DNA from: Streptomyces uncialis
GTDB lineage: Bacteria > Actinomycetota > Actinomycetes > Streptomycetales > Streptomycetaceae
Assembly: GCF_036250755.1 (NCBI RefSeq)
Contig: NZ_CP109583.1
Location: 6,363,501 to 6,427,500, forward strand
Direction of reading: 5' to 3'
Length of the DNA stretch: 64,000 bases
A program made the position numbers and the translations under genes. The notes under the pieces were generated by a model. That model was not told the DNA's origin. It saw only the letters and a program-made list of their open reading frames with translations, and made no database searches. Positions 1 through 9,535 of the stretch are shown here, piece after piece; the stretch's first letter is position 1; each line of letters starts with the position of its first letter.

Positions 1-1504
1 AGACCCGCTCCCAGACGGTGGTGGAGTGGCGGTTGGAGGCGAGGCTGTAGTCCCAGCGGTCGCAGCGCTCCAGCAGCTTCTCGAAGTCCATGCTGGTCGA
101 CGCGGGGTACTTCCGCTGGTCGAGCCCCATGGTCTTCAGCGGGGTGCCGTGGTGGGTCTGGAGATGGATCTGGCCCTCGCGCTTGACCAGCGCGTCGGCG
201 AAGTTGACGTTGTTCACCAGGTACTTGGCGCGGGCGAGCGCCGACCAGTACTCACGGGAGCCGACCCGGACGATCTCCACGCCCTTCGGCACCCCGGCCG
301 TGCTGTCGGCCCGCACCGCCCACACCTGCCGCATCCGCGGGGCCAGCCGCGCCAGCTCCGCGGCGATCGCGGCCGGGTTGCAGGAGACGCTGCGGCTCCA
401 GTACGCGGAGAACAGCGCCAGGTTCTCGTCGATCGGGGCGCGCAGCTGCGACTGGTAGTAGAGGCCCATCGCGCCGCGCTTGGAGCGCTTGACCGCGGCG
501 GTGGCCCGGCGCTTGACGGCCGCCCGGGTCCGGACCGCCTTGGTGGCGCCCACCAGCGCGGAGTAGGAGTCCCGCTCCAGCATCGCGTACTTGTAGCCGA
601 CGTGGCCCGACGGGCGGGTGAAGCCCTCCGGGACCCGGGCGGCGTAGTCGGCGGCGGCCCGGTGGAAGAACTCGGCGCGCGCGTCCTGCGGGAGGCGGTC
701 CGGACGGCCGAGGATCGTCAGGTACTGGTCGACCATCTTGCGGAACAGCCGGGGCCGCCACCGGTCCCGCTCGGGGCGCGCCGCCAGGAAGCCGAAGACC
801 CGCTCGTACTGCTCGAACACGTCGAAGTGGTTGCGGCTGACCGTACCGAGTATGTTGCCGCCCTCACGGCGCTGCCGGTAGTGGACGCACACCCGGTCCA
901 GTACGGCGATGCGCTCGGCGGAGATCAGCGCGCAGAACGTCCAGGGGGCGTCCTCGTAGTACCCGGGCGGGAAGCGGAGGCCCTCGCGCTCCACGAACTC
1001 CCGGCGGTACGCCTTGTTCCACACGATCTGGAGCAGGTCCAGCAGCTCGGGGCGGTCCTGGAGGGGGAGTGCCCCGTCGCCCTCGTCGCGCAGTACGCCG
1101 GCCCACTTGTTCGGCTGTATCTCACCGCTCCAGTAGGTGCGCACATAGTCATAGACAAGGATGTCGGGGTCACCGGTTGCCTCAAGGCGGTGGCCTATTG
1201 CCGCCAGCGCGCCCGGGTCCAGGGTGTCGTCGCTGTCGAGGAAGAGGACGTAGTCGCCACGGGCCTGCGCGAGGCCGGCGTTGCGGGCGCGGCCGAGGCC
1301 GACGTTCTCCGTGAGGTGGATCACGCGTATTCGGTCGTCGCGTGACGCGTAGTCGTCGAGTATCGCGCCGGATCCGTCGGGCGAGCAGTCGTCGACCGCG
1401 ACGACCTCGAAGTCCGTCCAGTCCTGGCGCAGGATCGAGTCGAGACACTCGGCCACATAGCCTTGCACCTTGAAAACGGGAACGACGAGCGTGAGTCTGG
1501 GCAT
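1..1504 (-). CDS. Bifunctional GT2 glycosyltransferase / CDP-glycerol glycerophosphotransferase (3' end beyond window)
   Basis: Reading frame open from the ATG at 1504 to the window edge, so the C-terminus is missing. The N-terminus (LTLVVPVFKVQGYVAECLDS) is a GT-A family 2 fold, with VAVDDCSPDGS and the DXD-type FLDSDD near residue 85. From about residue 400 it becomes a CDP-glycerol:poly(glycerophosphate) transferase, with LVNNVNFADALVKREGQ followed by QTHHGTPLKTMG, the usual TagF-type start. It likely builds teichoic or related glycerophosphate wall polymer at the inner membrane face. It is transcribed divergently from galE, and another glycerophosphotransferase lies at 3-5 kb. The start codon is chosen because the GT2 motif begins four residues in; the ribosome-binding site (GAAGG) is unusually close. 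The acceptor cannot be told from sequence. Confidence 0.85.
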   Translation of the reverse strand, partial: MPRLTLVVPVFKVQGYVAECLDSILRQDWTDFEVVAVDDCSPDGSGAILDDYASRDDRIRVIHLTENVGLGRARNAGLAQARGDYVLFLDSDDTLDPGALAAIGHRLEATGDPDILVYDYVRTYWSGEIQPNKWAGVLRDEGDGALPLQDRPELLDLLQIVWNKAYRREFVEREGLRFPPGYYEDAPWTFCALISAERIAVLDRVCVHYRQRREGGNILGTVSRNHFDVFEQYERVFGFLAARPERDRWRPRLFRKMVDQYLTILGRPDRLPQDARAEFFHRAAADYAARVPEGFTRPSGHVGYKYAMLERDSYSALVGATKAVRTRAAVKRRATAAVKRSKRGAMGLYYQSQLRAPIDENLALFSAYWSRSVSCNPAAIAAELARLAPRMRQVWAVRADSTAGVPKGVEIVRVGSREYWSALARAKYLVNNVNFADALVKREGQIHLQTHHGTPLKTMGLDQRKYPASTSMDFEKLLERCDRWDYSLASNRHSTTVWERV

Positions 1505-1843
1505 CCTTCAACCTGTTCCGAGAACTGTCCGGGGGAGCGTCGGGCTGCGCTGGGACTTCGCCGGACCAGTGCCGAGACCGCGCCGGCCAATCCTAAAGGA
1601 TTCACCCGAAGTTTCCCGGGGGCGGTAGCACACCGTCGCACTCCTGTGACGGTCGAAACCCGTACCCGGATCGGATGGTAATGGTCGGTACATGACCGGC
1701 ACACGATCGGCTTCGATCGTGGAGAGATGTGTCACAGAACCGGCCGTTCACCGCAAAACCAGCAAGCCGTACGGAATGTCCGATTCGATTTTCGGGCGCC
1801 GCCGGGTGATTCTGCCTCGGACAGCGTCGACGAAGGGAAGTCC
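1505..1843. promoter_or_regulatory. Divergent promoter region between the teichoic-acid transferase and galE, with palindrome
   Basis: A 339-bp gap between divergent genes. It holds a perfect 8-bp inverted repeat, CACGATCG-N4-CGATCGTG, at 1702-1721, which could be an operator or a hairpin. GAAGGGAAG just before 1844 is the galE ribosome-binding site. No convincing promoter hexamers were identified, and the short open frames here have no coding support. Confidence 0.35.
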
Positions 1844-2815
1844 ATGAGCTGGCTGGTGACGGGCGGTGCCGGATACATCGGGGCGCATGTCGTGCGCGCG
1901 CTGACCGAGGGCGGCCAGCGGGTCGTCGTCTACGACGATCTGTCGACCGGAAGCCGCGACCGGCTCCCGGACGGGGTGCCGCTCGTGGTCGGCAGCGTCC
2001 TGGACCGTCTCGCGCTCGACGCGGCCCTGCGCGAGCACGGGGTGACGGGCGTGGTGCACATCGCGGGGAAGAAGCAGGTCGCGGAGTCCGTCGAGAAGCC
2101 GCTCTTCTACTACCGCGAGAACGTCACGGGACTCCAGACCCTCCTCGACGCCATGCGTGACGCGGACATCGACCGGCTGGTGTTCTCCTCGTCCGCCGCC
2201 GTCTACGGCATGCCGGACGTGACCCTCGTCACCGAGGACACCCCCTGTGCCCCGATGAGCCCCTACGGCGAGACGAAGCTGATCGGCGAGTGGCTGATCA
2301 ACGGCGCCTCCCGCGCGTACGGGCTGCGGGCCGCCTCGCTGCGGTACTTCAACGTCGCGGGCGCCGCCTCCGCCGAACTGGCCGACTCCGGGGTCTTCAA
2401 CCTGATCCCGATGGTCTTCGAGCGGCTAGAGGCCGACCAGGCCCCGCTGATCTTCGGCGACGACTACGCCACCCCCGACGGCACCTGCGTACGCGACTAC
2501 ATCCACGTCCAGGACATCGCCTCCGCGCATCTCGCGGCCGCCCTGCGGCTCACGGACGCCGAGCCGGGCACCGCGCTCACCCTCAACATCGGCCGCGGTG
2601 AGGGCAGCTCGGTCCAGGAGATGGTGGAACGCATCCTCAAGGTGACCGGGCGCGAGGACATCGCCCCCGAGGTCACCGCCCGCCGGCCGGGCGACCCCGC
2701 CCGGGTCGTCGCCGCCGCCGACCGTATCCGCGCGGAACTCGGCTGGTCCGCGCGGCACGGGGTGGACGAGATGATCGAGTCGGCGTGGGCGGGCTGGCGC
2801 CACCGCCACCCCTGA
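1844..2815 (+). CDS. galE: UDP-glucose 4-epimerase
   Basis: Extended short-chain dehydrogenase, 323 residues, the usual length for the family. The N-terminus carries the NAD-binding GGAGYIGAHVV. The catalytic Tyr-Lys pair lies in SPYGETK, with the serines of VFSSSAAVYG upstream, and LRYFNVAGA and RRPGDPARVVA are further GalE hallmarks. It interconverts UDP-glucose and UDP-galactose in the cytoplasm, feeding galactose into cell-wall polymers or the Leloir pathway. The ATG at 1844 follows GAAGGGAAG at good spacing; the in-frame extension upstream to 1727 lacks family sequence. It lies beside teichoic-acid genes, suggesting sugar supply for a wall polymer, and ends toward a strong terminator shared with the next gene. 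Confidence 0.95.
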   Translation: MSWLVTGGAGYIGAHVVRALTEGGQRVVVYDDLSTGSRDRLPDGVPLVVGSVLDRLALDAALREHGVTGVVHIAGKKQVAESVEKPLFYYRENVTGLQTLLDAMRDADIDRLVFSSSAAVYGMPDVTLVTEDTPCAPMSPYGETKLIGEWLINGASRAYGLRAASLRYFNVAGAASAELADSGVFNLIPMVFERLEADQAPLIFGDDYATPDGTCVRDYIHVQDIASAHLAAALRLTDAEPGTALTLNIGRGEGSSVQEMVERILKVTGREDIAPEVTARRPGDPARVVAAADRIRAELGWSARHGVDEMIESAWAGWRHRHP

Positions 2816-2927
2816 CCTCCGGCCGGGTCGGTCCTGATCCCCGGCCCGGTCGCCGACCTCCGGTGACCTCCGGACCGGCCCTGCCTGGCGGCCCCGGCCC
2901 GGACCTCCGGCCTGGTCCTGGGGCCCG

Positions 2928-2971
2928 GGCGCCCGGCGCACCGCGTACAAGGCGCCCGGCGCACCGCGTAC
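2928..2971. repeat. Two 21-bp direct repeats after galE
   Basis: The 21-bp unit beginning GGCGCCCGGCGCACC occurs at 2928-2948 and again at 2951-2971, immediately before the terminator hairpin. No function is evident. Confidence 0.5.
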
Positions 2972-3018
2972 GAACGGCGCAGGACCCGCACGCCCGGCGT
3001 GCGGGTCCTGCGCCGTTC
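2972..3018. terminator. Bidirectional terminator, 22-bp perfect stem
   Basis: Perfect inverted repeat with 22-bp arms (2972-2993 and 2997-3018) and a 3-nt loop, in the gap between convergent galE and the glycerophosphotransferase gene. There is no T-tract, as is common for Streptomyces terminators; the symmetric position suggests it serves both genes. Confidence 0.85.
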
Positions 3019-3052
3019 CCGCCGGTCCGCCCCTGGCCCGGGGCGGGACCGG

Positions 3053-5119
3053 CTAGCCCTCCACGGTCCGCGACGGCACCGCGCCCCGCGCGGACGCCTC
3101 CCGCCGGGGCGCGCCCGGCTGGGTCGGGATCGCCGACACGATCCGCTCCCGGTGCGCCCGCGCGGCCTCGGCCAGGGCCCGGACCCCGTCCTGGAAGCGC
3201 AGGGCCGACGCCTCGGAGGCCGGTCCCAGCAGCCGGGTCCGGAGCGTGGCCCGCGCCCCGGCCAGTCCGTCGCGCGCCGGATGCCGCACCATGTCCAGCA
3301 GCTCCGCGACCCCGGCGCCGTCCGGGGTGAGGATCGCCGCCGCGCCGACCGTCGGGAACACCTCCCGGAACGTCTCCTCCGGCAGCCCGCTGGTATTGGC
3401 CACCGCGTACGGCTTCTCGCTCGCCAGATAGTCGGAGACCACGCTCGACACATCGCTGATCAGCAGATGCGCCTGGTCGAAGCAGGAGTACAGCGCGGGC
3501 CGCGACCCCGTCACGACCTGGTGCTCACCGGCCGGGAGCGACGCCCAGTAGAGGTCCTCCCAGCGCGCGGTCGCCTCCGCCACCGCCTGTGCGCGGCCCG
3601 GCTCCGGCGTGGACTGGAGCAGCATCCGCTCCGCCTCGTCCGCCGCCGTCCGGAACCCGCCGTTGGTCAGCCGCTCCAGCTCCGCCGTCGCCCGCTCCAG
3701 TTCCGCCGTGACCGCGGGGTCGGGCCGCGCCGCCTCCCGGCGCGCGTTCGCCGCCCGGATCAGCTCCTGGACACGGAGGTTCGCCGCGCCCGCGCACGGA
3801 TCGACCGAACCGGTCATCGGATGCGGCTTGTACAGCAGCCGTACCCCCGGGTCCGCGAGCAGTTCCCGGACGATGTTCTCGCCCGCCTCGACGACCGAGG
3901 TGTTGCCGGGATTCCCGTCCCAGCCCTCCCAGGTCGGCGCGTACAGCACGGTGACCGGACCGCCCGCGGGCCCGCCGGTGTCCGCGCGGATACCGTCCAG
4001 CTGGGGACGCCCGACCTCCACGATGTCCTTGTCCTCGACACCGACATCGGCGAGCGCGTACCGCTCCCGCGCCGCGGTGCCCGCCACCCACACCTCGTCG
4101 TAAGCCTTCGAGTACGGGTTGACCGACGACAGCTTGTCGCTCTCCCCGTGGTTCACGAACGCGTGCTTGATCGTCGGGATGCGCAGCACCTGCGAGGTCT
4201 TCCCGGAGTTCGCCGGATGCAGCAGCACCTGGAGCGTCGAGTGCTCCAGCCGCATCAGGTCGGCGACCTTCGGCACGCACACGATCGGGAGGTCCGTCGC
4301 ACCGATCTTCTGGAGCATGAACCGCTCCCGCAGCACGATCAGCGGACGGCCCTCCACCTTGCCGAGGGTGTCGAGCCACATGTTCGCCTGGTAGGCGGAC
4401 GACGTGCCGCCGGAGAAGTACATGCCGACCGTCGGCCGGTACTCCGCCAACCACGCGTCGAACCATTCGAGGACCTCCTCCGGCCGCGCGGGACGCCGTC
4501 CCGGCAGCAGCCGCACCAGCAGCTCGGCGAGGCCCACCGCCCCGGCGGCGATCGACAGGCCCACGCCCGCCGCCGCGTACCAGGGCCGGTCGGTGAGGGC
4601 CGTCGCCATCAGCCCCGCCGTGGCCGGCAGTCCGAAGAGCAGCAGCCGGTTGCTGGGCCTGCGGGCCAGCAGCGCGGGCGGCGCCGCACTGAGCCGCAGC
4701 GCCGAGGCGTCGATGTTGCGGGTGACGACCGGCAGGGTACGGGTGCGCCGCACCAGCAGCGCCGTGGCGTGGCACGCGAAGTGCAGGGCGTAGAACGTCA
4801 ACAGCCCGAGCAGCAGCGGCAGGTACACCGTGCGCTGCTCCGGCTGGTGCTGATGGCCGAGCAGTCCGGCGACCAGCAGCAGATCGCGGAGCACCACACG
4901 GACGGTGACATCGGCTCGGGTACGGGCGATCGCCGACGCCACCGGCCGCTGCCAGCGGTGCAGTACGCCCTCGGCCGCGAGTCCGGCCGCGGTCGCCGCG
5001 ACCAGCAGCCGGATGTCGGGCAGCAGGGCTCCCATGACCTGGGCCGCGAACGACAGCACCAGGACAGCGGGAAGGCCGAGCTTCCCCACGCGGAGCAGGG
5101 TTGGGGGGATGGAACGCAA
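3053..5119 (-). CDS. Membrane-associated CDP-glycerol glycerophosphotransferase (TagF-like)
   Basis: About 688 residues from the TTG at 5119, which follows AGGAGAG at ideal spacing; an in-frame ATG at 5203 would add 28 Arg-rich residues. The N-terminal third contains several hydrophobic segments (for example VLVLSFAAQVMGALL). The C-terminal half has GT-B-like glycerophosphotransferase motifs: NHGESDKLSS, YDEVWVAGTAARERY, VLYAPTWEGW, LLYKPHPMTG and LLISDVSSVVSDYL. It probably transfers glycerophosphate from CDP-glycerol to a wall-polymer precursor at the membrane. An insertion rich in Arg, Ala and Glu (around residues 460-500) lies after the KPHP motif. Its proximity to the fusion enzyme at position 1 points to one teichoic-acid locus. 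The exact substrate is unknown. Confidence 0.88.
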   Translation of the reverse strand: MRSIPPTLLRVGKLGLPAVLVLSFAAQVMGALLPDIRLLVAATAAGLAAEGVLHRWQRPVASAIARTRADVTVRVVLRDLLLVAGLLGHQHQPEQRTVYLPLLLGLLTFYALHFACHATALLVRRTRTLPVVTRNIDASALRLSAAPPALLARRPSNRLLLFGLPATAGLMATALTDRPWYAAAGVGLSIAAGAVGLAELLVRLLPGRRPARPEEVLEWFDAWLAEYRPTVGMYFSGGTSSAYQANMWLDTLGKVEGRPLIVLRERFMLQKIGATDLPIVCVPKVADLMRLEHSTLQVLLHPANSGKTSQVLRIPTIKHAFVNHGESDKLSSVNPYSKAYDEVWVAGTAARERYALADVGVEDKDIVEVGRPQLDGIRADTGGPAGGPVTVLYAPTWEGWDGNPGNTSVVEAGENIVRELLADPGVRLLYKPHPMTGSVDPCAGAANLRVQELIRAANARREAARPDPAVTAELERATAELERLTNGGFRTAADEAERMLLQSTPEPGRAQAVAEATARWEDLYWASLPAGEHQVVTGSRPALYSCFDQAHLLISDVSSVVSDYLASEKPYAVANTSGLPEETFREVFPTVGAAAILTPDGAGVAELLDMVRHPARDGLAGARATLRTRLLGPASEASALRFQDGVRALAEAARAHRERIVSAIPTQPGAPRREASARGAVPSRTVEG

Positions 5120-5420
5120 GATGGGGACTCTCCTAGCAGCTCGAACGCGAGATCCGCGCGGGCGTGTGGGGAACGCGGCGCGGCTGTCGGGCTTGCTGGT
5201 CAACGCTGGGGCGGGGGTACCGGTATCGGGTTCGTTTCCGGGTTCACGCTATGGAATCGTTCCCTGTGGTCAGTGACCCACCCGTGAGATTTCCGTGAGA
5301 GGGACGCAACGGTTCCAGTCACCGGACCGGCACGGGGGCCGTCGCAGGTCTCCCGTAGATTGCGAAGCGGCGTCCGGCGTTGTGCCGGGACCGGTGTGCG
5401 GGGCGGCTGGGAGGAAGCGC

Positions 5421-6692
5421 GTGTCAGGGGCAAGGCGGGTGCCGGGAACGGAGCGGGACACGGGCGGCCGGGACGGTACGGGCACCCGGGAGGGTACGGA
5501 TTCCGGTCAGGGCACGGACGCCCGGGAGGGTACGGACGCCCGGCGGGACGCGGACACCGGGCGCGACGCGGACATCCGGCGGGGGGTCGGGCAGGCGCAC
5601 CGGATCGTCGTCAAGATCGGGTCGTCCTCGCTCACCACCGCGGCGGGCGGACTCGACGCGGACCGGGTGGACGCCCTCGTGGACGTCCTCGCCAAGACCC
5701 GCGACGGCGGGGCGAGGGAACTCGTCCTGGTGTCCTCCGGCGCGATCGCGGCCGGACTCGCCCCGCTCGGGCTGCGCCGCCGCCCCAAGGACCTCGCCCG
5801 GCAGCAGGCCGCCGCCAGCGTCGGCCAGGGGCTGCTCATGGCCCGGTACACCGCGTCGTTCGCCCGGTACGGCATCCGCGTCGGCCAGATCCTCCTCACC
5901 ACCGACGACACCAGCCGCCGCGCCCATCACCGCAACGCGTCCCGCACCCTCGACAAGCTCCTCGCGATGGGGGCGCTGCCCGTCGTCAACGAGAACGACA
6001 CCGTCGCCACCGACGAGATCCGCTTCGGCGACAACGACCGGCTGGCGGCCCTGGTCGCCCATCTGGTCCGCGCCGACCTGCTCGTCCTCCTCTCCGACAT
6101 CGACGGTCTGTACGACGGTGACCCGAGCCGCCCCGGCACCTCCCGGCTCGCCGAGATCCGCGGGCCCGCCGACCTCGACGGGGTGGAGATCGGCAGCACC
6201 GGCCGCGCCGGGGTCGGGACCGGCGGCATGGTCACCAAGGTCGAGGCGGCCCGGATCGCCGCCGCCGCCGGGATTCCCGTCGTGCTGACCTCCGCCGTCC
6301 ACGCGGCGGACGCCCTCGCCGGACGGGACACCGGGACGTTCTTCCACGCCACCGGCCGCCGCTCCGCCGACCGGCTGCTGTGGCTCCAGCACGCGTCGAC
6401 CCCGCGCGGTGCCCTCACCCTGGACGACGGCGCCGTACGGGCGGTCGTCGAGGGCCGCAAGTCGCTGCTGCCCGCCGGGATCGCCGCGGTCGAGGGCGAG
6501 TTCACGGCGGGTGACCCCGTCGAGCTCCGTGACACCGCGGGACGGGCGGTCGCCCGCGGTCTCGTCAACTTCGACGCGAAGGAGCTGCCCCAGCTGCTCG
6601 GCCGCTCCACCCGGGACCTCGCCCGGGACCTCGGGCCCGCGTACGAGCGGGAGGTCGTCCACCGCGACGATCTGGTCCTGCTCGCTCCGTGA
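5421..6692 (+). CDS. proB: Glutamate 5-kinase
   Basis: First enzyme of proline synthesis; it phosphorylates glutamate to gamma-glutamyl phosphate. The kinase domain begins at IVVKIGSSSLTTAAGG, with VLVSSGAIAAG, VNENDTVATDEIRFGDND and STGRAGVGTGGMVTK all present, followed by a C-terminal PUA domain. The GTG at 5421 is chosen because GGGAGGAA sits just upstream. This leaves an unusual N-terminal extension of about 60 residues of imperfect Gly-Thr-Asp-x-Arg repeats before the kinase core, where most homologues have 5-20. proA follows at 8.1 kb but is separated by a repeat array and a small gene, so the two are probably not tightly co-transcribed. Function is certain; the start is less so. Confidence 0.93.
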   Translation: MSGARRVPGTERDTGGRDGTGTREGTDSGQGTDAREGTDARRDADTGRDADIRRGVGQAHRIVVKIGSSSLTTAAGGLDADRVDALVDVLAKTRDGGARELVLVSSGAIAAGLAPLGLRRRPKDLARQQAAASVGQGLLMARYTASFARYGIRVGQILLTTDDTSRRAHHRNASRTLDKLLAMGALPVVNENDTVATDEIRFGDNDRLAALVAHLVRADLLVLLSDIDGLYDGDPSRPGTSRLAEIRGPADLDGVEIGSTGRAGVGTGGMVTKVEAARIAAAAGIPVVLTSAVHAADALAGRDTGTFFHATGRRSADRLLWLQHASTPRGALTLDDGAVRAVVEGRKSLLPAGIAAVEGEFTAGDPVELRDTAGRAVARGLVNFDAKELPQLLGRSTRDLARDLGPAYEREVVHRDDLVLLAP

Positions 6693-6877
6693 GACAGGGG
6701 TCCCCGTCCGGCGGACATCCCGAACGCCAGTGCCGGTACCGATGACCGAAGAGGCCCGGACCGCCGTGTGACCAACGGCACGATCCGCGCGTCCTACCGG
6801 GTGGGGCGAGTCGCACGGTGCCGTTCCGGGGACGCCCCCGGAACCTGGACCGGCCCGCGCGACTCGCCCCACCCTTC

Positions 6878-7424
6878 GAACGTCCTGCCAGCTGGACGCT
6901 CCGTGCGGTGTCCGCCCGGGGGCTGGTCCGCGCGATCCCGGCCGGGGGCGCGGCCTGCCAGGTGGACGTTCCGTGCGGTGTCTGTCCAGGGGGCGGCCCC
7001 CGGACCCCCGGCCGGGGTGTCACTTACCGCACGATCCGAACGTCCTGCCAGGTGGACGTTCCGTGCTGCGTCTACCCGGGGGGCGGCCCCCGGACCCCCG
7101 GCCGGGGTGTCACTTACCGCACGATCCGAACGTCCTGCCAGGTGGACGTTCCGTGCTGCGTCTACCCGGGGGGCGGCCCCCGGACCCCCGGCCCAGGTGT
7201 CACTTACCGCACGATCAGAACGTCCTGCCAGGTGGACGTTCCGTGCTGTGTCCACCCGGGGGGCGACCCCCGGACCCCCGGCCGGGGTGTCACTTACCGC
7301 ACGATCAGAACGTCCTGCCAGGTGGACGTTCCGTGCTGTGTCCACCCGGGGGGCGACCCCCGGACCCCCGGCCGGGGTGTCACTTACCGCACCATCCGAA
7401 CGTCCTACCAGGTGGACGTTCCGT
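6878..7424. repeat. 90-bp tandem repeat array between proB and the next gene
   Basis: The marker CACTTACCGC recurs at 7021, 7111, 7201, 7291 and 7381, an exact 90-bp period. The hairpin GAACGTCC-N8-GGACGTTC recurs at 6878 (degenerate), 7038, 7128, 7218, 7308 and 7398 (variant loop), with a half copy near 6950. Each unit also contains a very GC-rich palindromic stretch around GGGGGCGGCCCCC. As 90 is a multiple of three, several frames stay open through the array, but none has a convincing start or ribosome-binding site. The array ends about 80 bp before the Shine-Dalgarno of the downstream gene. Confidence 0.9.
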
Positions 7425-7586
7425 AAAAGTGCCCCATCGGAGTCGATCGGCTGTCAACTTTGTTGCAGGGACCAGCGGCATGACCATTGCGTGAAGGAGG
7501 TCGTCGTGAGACGAGTGCGCCAAGGGGCGGCAACACGTGGCGCCCGTGCCTCCCACACCCTCCAGTCGGTGGGGGAGGAGCGCGCG

Positions 7587-7973
7587 GTGACGAACCTGGC
7601 GGGCGGAACGGCCGGGGAGGGCCCGGGGCCGGTGGCCCGGCTGTGGCACGTGACGCTCAGCGTCTCCGGCGCCGAGGCGCCGCTCGCGGAGGTGAGACGG
7701 GGGCTGGAGCAGCTCGCCCACGACCACCCCTTCCTACTGACCAGCCGGTACGCGCGCGACCACGCGGAGATCCGGTACTGGGAGGAGGCACGTGACCTGC
7801 ACGACGCCGCCGCCGTCGCGCTGCGGCTGTGGGGCGAGCACCGGCAGACCGCGAAGCTGCCGCCGTGGGAGATCGTCGGCCTTGAGGTGATCGACCGCGA
7901 GACGTACCACCAGCGCGTCGCGGCGGGCTACGGCCCGGCTCCGGCGACCCCCGTCGGGGTCCACCCGTACTGA
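7587..7973 (+). CDS. Conserved hypothetical small protein
   Basis: 128 residues from the GTG at 7587, preceded by GGGGGAGGAG. An alternative GTG at 7506 follows a perfect AAGGAGG and would add 27 residues, so the start is genuinely ambiguous. The body is conserved-looking: ARLWHVTLSVSGAE, HPFLLTSRYARDHAEIRYW, LHDAAAVALRLWGEHR and PPWEIVGLEVIDRETYHQR. There is no signal peptide, membrane span or metal motif, so it is probably cytoplasmic. I recall proteins of this type beside proA in streptomycetes but know no function. Its position between the 90-bp repeats and proA means the array may influence its expression. Confidence 0.8.
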   Translation: MTNLAGGTAGEGPGPVARLWHVTLSVSGAEAPLAEVRRGLEQLAHDHPFLLTSRYARDHAEIRYWEEARDLHDAAAVALRLWGEHRQTAKLPPWEIVGLEVIDRETYHQRVAAGYGPAPATPVGVHPY

Positions 7974-8108
7974 GCCGCCGCCGGGCGCGGGGTGCGCGGC
8001 GGGCCGCCCGGGACCACCGGCGACCCGCGCCGTTCCATCCTCCGGACGCCTGTCTCGGGGGATGGGACAACCGCCGACGGCCGCGCGGCGGCGCATTACC
8101 CTGCCGTC

Positions 8109-9422
8109 ATGACGTCGCTGCCGCCGCATCCCCCGCTCTCCGCGCCCTCGCCGTACGACAACATGTCCGAGGTCGCCCGCGCCGCCTACCGGGCCCGCGC
8201 CGCCGCCGCCGACATCGCGCCGCTGCCCAGGGCCACCAAGGACGACGCGCTGCTGGCGATCGCCGACGCCCTGGAGGTACGGGCCCGCGAGATCGTCGAG
8301 GCCAACGCCCGGGACATCGCCAAGGCACGCGAGGCGCGCACCAGCGAGGCCATCGTCGACCGGCTCACCCTGACCCCGGAGCGGGTCCGCGCCATCGCCT
8401 CCGACGTACGGGACGTCGTCGCGCTGCCCGACCCCGTCGGTGAGGTCGTCCGCGGCTCCACCCTGCCCAACGGCATCGACCTGCGGCAGGTCCGGGTCCC
8501 CCTCGGCGTCGTCGGGATCATCTACGAGGCCCGGCCCAACGTCACCGTCGACGCCGCCGCGCTCTGCCTCAAGTCCGGCAACGCGGTCCTGCTGCGCGGC
8601 TCGTCCTCCGCGTACGAGTCGAACAGCGCACTCGTCCGGGTGCTGCGGGACGCCGTCGGCGGCGCCGGACTGCCCGCCGACGCCATCCAGCTCGTCCCCG
8701 GCGAGAGCCGTGAGTCGGTCCGGGAACTGATGCGCGCCCGCGGCCTGGTCGACGTGCTCATCCCGCGCGGCGGCGCCTCCCTGATCCGTACGGTCGTGGA
8801 GGAGTCCACCGTCCCGGTCATCGAGACCGGCACCGGCAACTGCCATGTCTACGTCGACGCGCAGGCCGACCTCGACATGGCCGTCGACATCCTCATCAAC
8901 TCCAAGGCGCAGCGCCCCAGCGTCTGCAACGCCGCCGAGACGCTCCTCGTCCACGCGGACATCGCCGACGCCTTCCTGCCGCGCGCCCTCGAAGCGCTCG
9001 CCGAGGCCGGGGTCACCGTCCACGCCGACCCCCGCGTCCAGGCGTACGCCGAGGGCAGCAAGGCGACCGTGGTGGAGGCCACCGCCGAGGACTGGGACAC
9101 CGAGTACCTCTCGTACGACATCGCCGCCGCCGTCGTGGACTCCCTCGACAAGGCCGTCGAGCACATCCGGCTGTGGTCCTCCGGTCACACCGAGGCCATC
9201 GTCACCGGTTCGCAGCAGGCGGCCCGCCGCTTCACCCAGCTGGTCGACTCCACGACGGTCGCCGTCAACGCGTCGACCCGCTTCACCGACGGCGGACAGT
9301 TCGGCTTCGGTGCCGAGATCGGTATCTCCACCCAGAAGCTGCACGCCCGGGGCCCCATGGGCCTCCCCGAGCTCACCAGCACCAAGTACATCGTCACGGG
9401 CGACGGGCACATCCGGGGCTGA
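8109..9422 (+). CDS. proA: Gamma-glutamyl phosphate reductase
   Basis: 437 residues, standard length. Aldehyde-dehydrogenase superfamily enzyme that reduces gamma-glutamyl phosphate to glutamate semialdehyde with NADPH, the second step of proline synthesis after ProB. Diagnostic stretches are [53 protein letters not shown] and [15 protein letters not shown], which contains the catalytic cysteine (about residue 278). The C-terminus has [16 protein letters not shown]. The ATG at 8109 is the first plausible start before conserved sequence; no strong ribosome-binding site is visible, so the mRNA may be leaderless or nearly so. Confidence 0.96.
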   Translation: MTSLPPHPPLSAPSPYDNMSEVARAAYRARAAAADIAPLPRATKDDALLAIADALEVRAREIVEANARDIAKAREARTSEAIVDRLTLTPERVRAIASDVRDVVALPDPVGEVVRGSTLPNGIDLRQVRVPLGVVGIIYEARPNVTVDAAALCLKSGNAVLLRGSSSAYESNSALVRVLRDAVGGAGLPADAIQLVPGESRESVRELMRARGLVDVLIPRGGASLIRTVVEESTVPVIETGTGNCHVYVDAQADLDMAVDILINSKAQRPSVCNAAETLLVHADIADAFLPRALEALAEAGVTVHADPRVQAYAEGSKATVVEATAEDWDTEYLSYDIAAAVVDSLDKAVEHIRLWSSGHTEAIVTGSQQAARRFTQLVDSTTVAVNASTRFTDGGQFGFGAEIGISTQKLHARGPMGLPELTSTKYIVTGDGHIRG

Positions 9423-9535
9423 CCCCGACCGGGCGCCCACCCCCCCCCGGACGGCCCCGTCCGCGCCGGGGGACGGGCGGCCTGGAATCCTCCGTCCGTC
9501 TGCCCAAAACGACCCCCCGGGTCTACTCTGGAGAC

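Noticed and set aside
3000..5287. Very long plus-strand frame opposite the glycerophosphotransferase
   Set aside because: It is antisense to a gene with clear motifs and has the Arg/Pro/Gly-rich composition typical of shadow frames in GC-rich DNA.
6768..7500. Long open frames on both strands through the 90-bp repeats
   Set aside because: The period is a multiple of three, so several frames stay open automatically. No start with a ribosome-binding site or recognisable protein was found.
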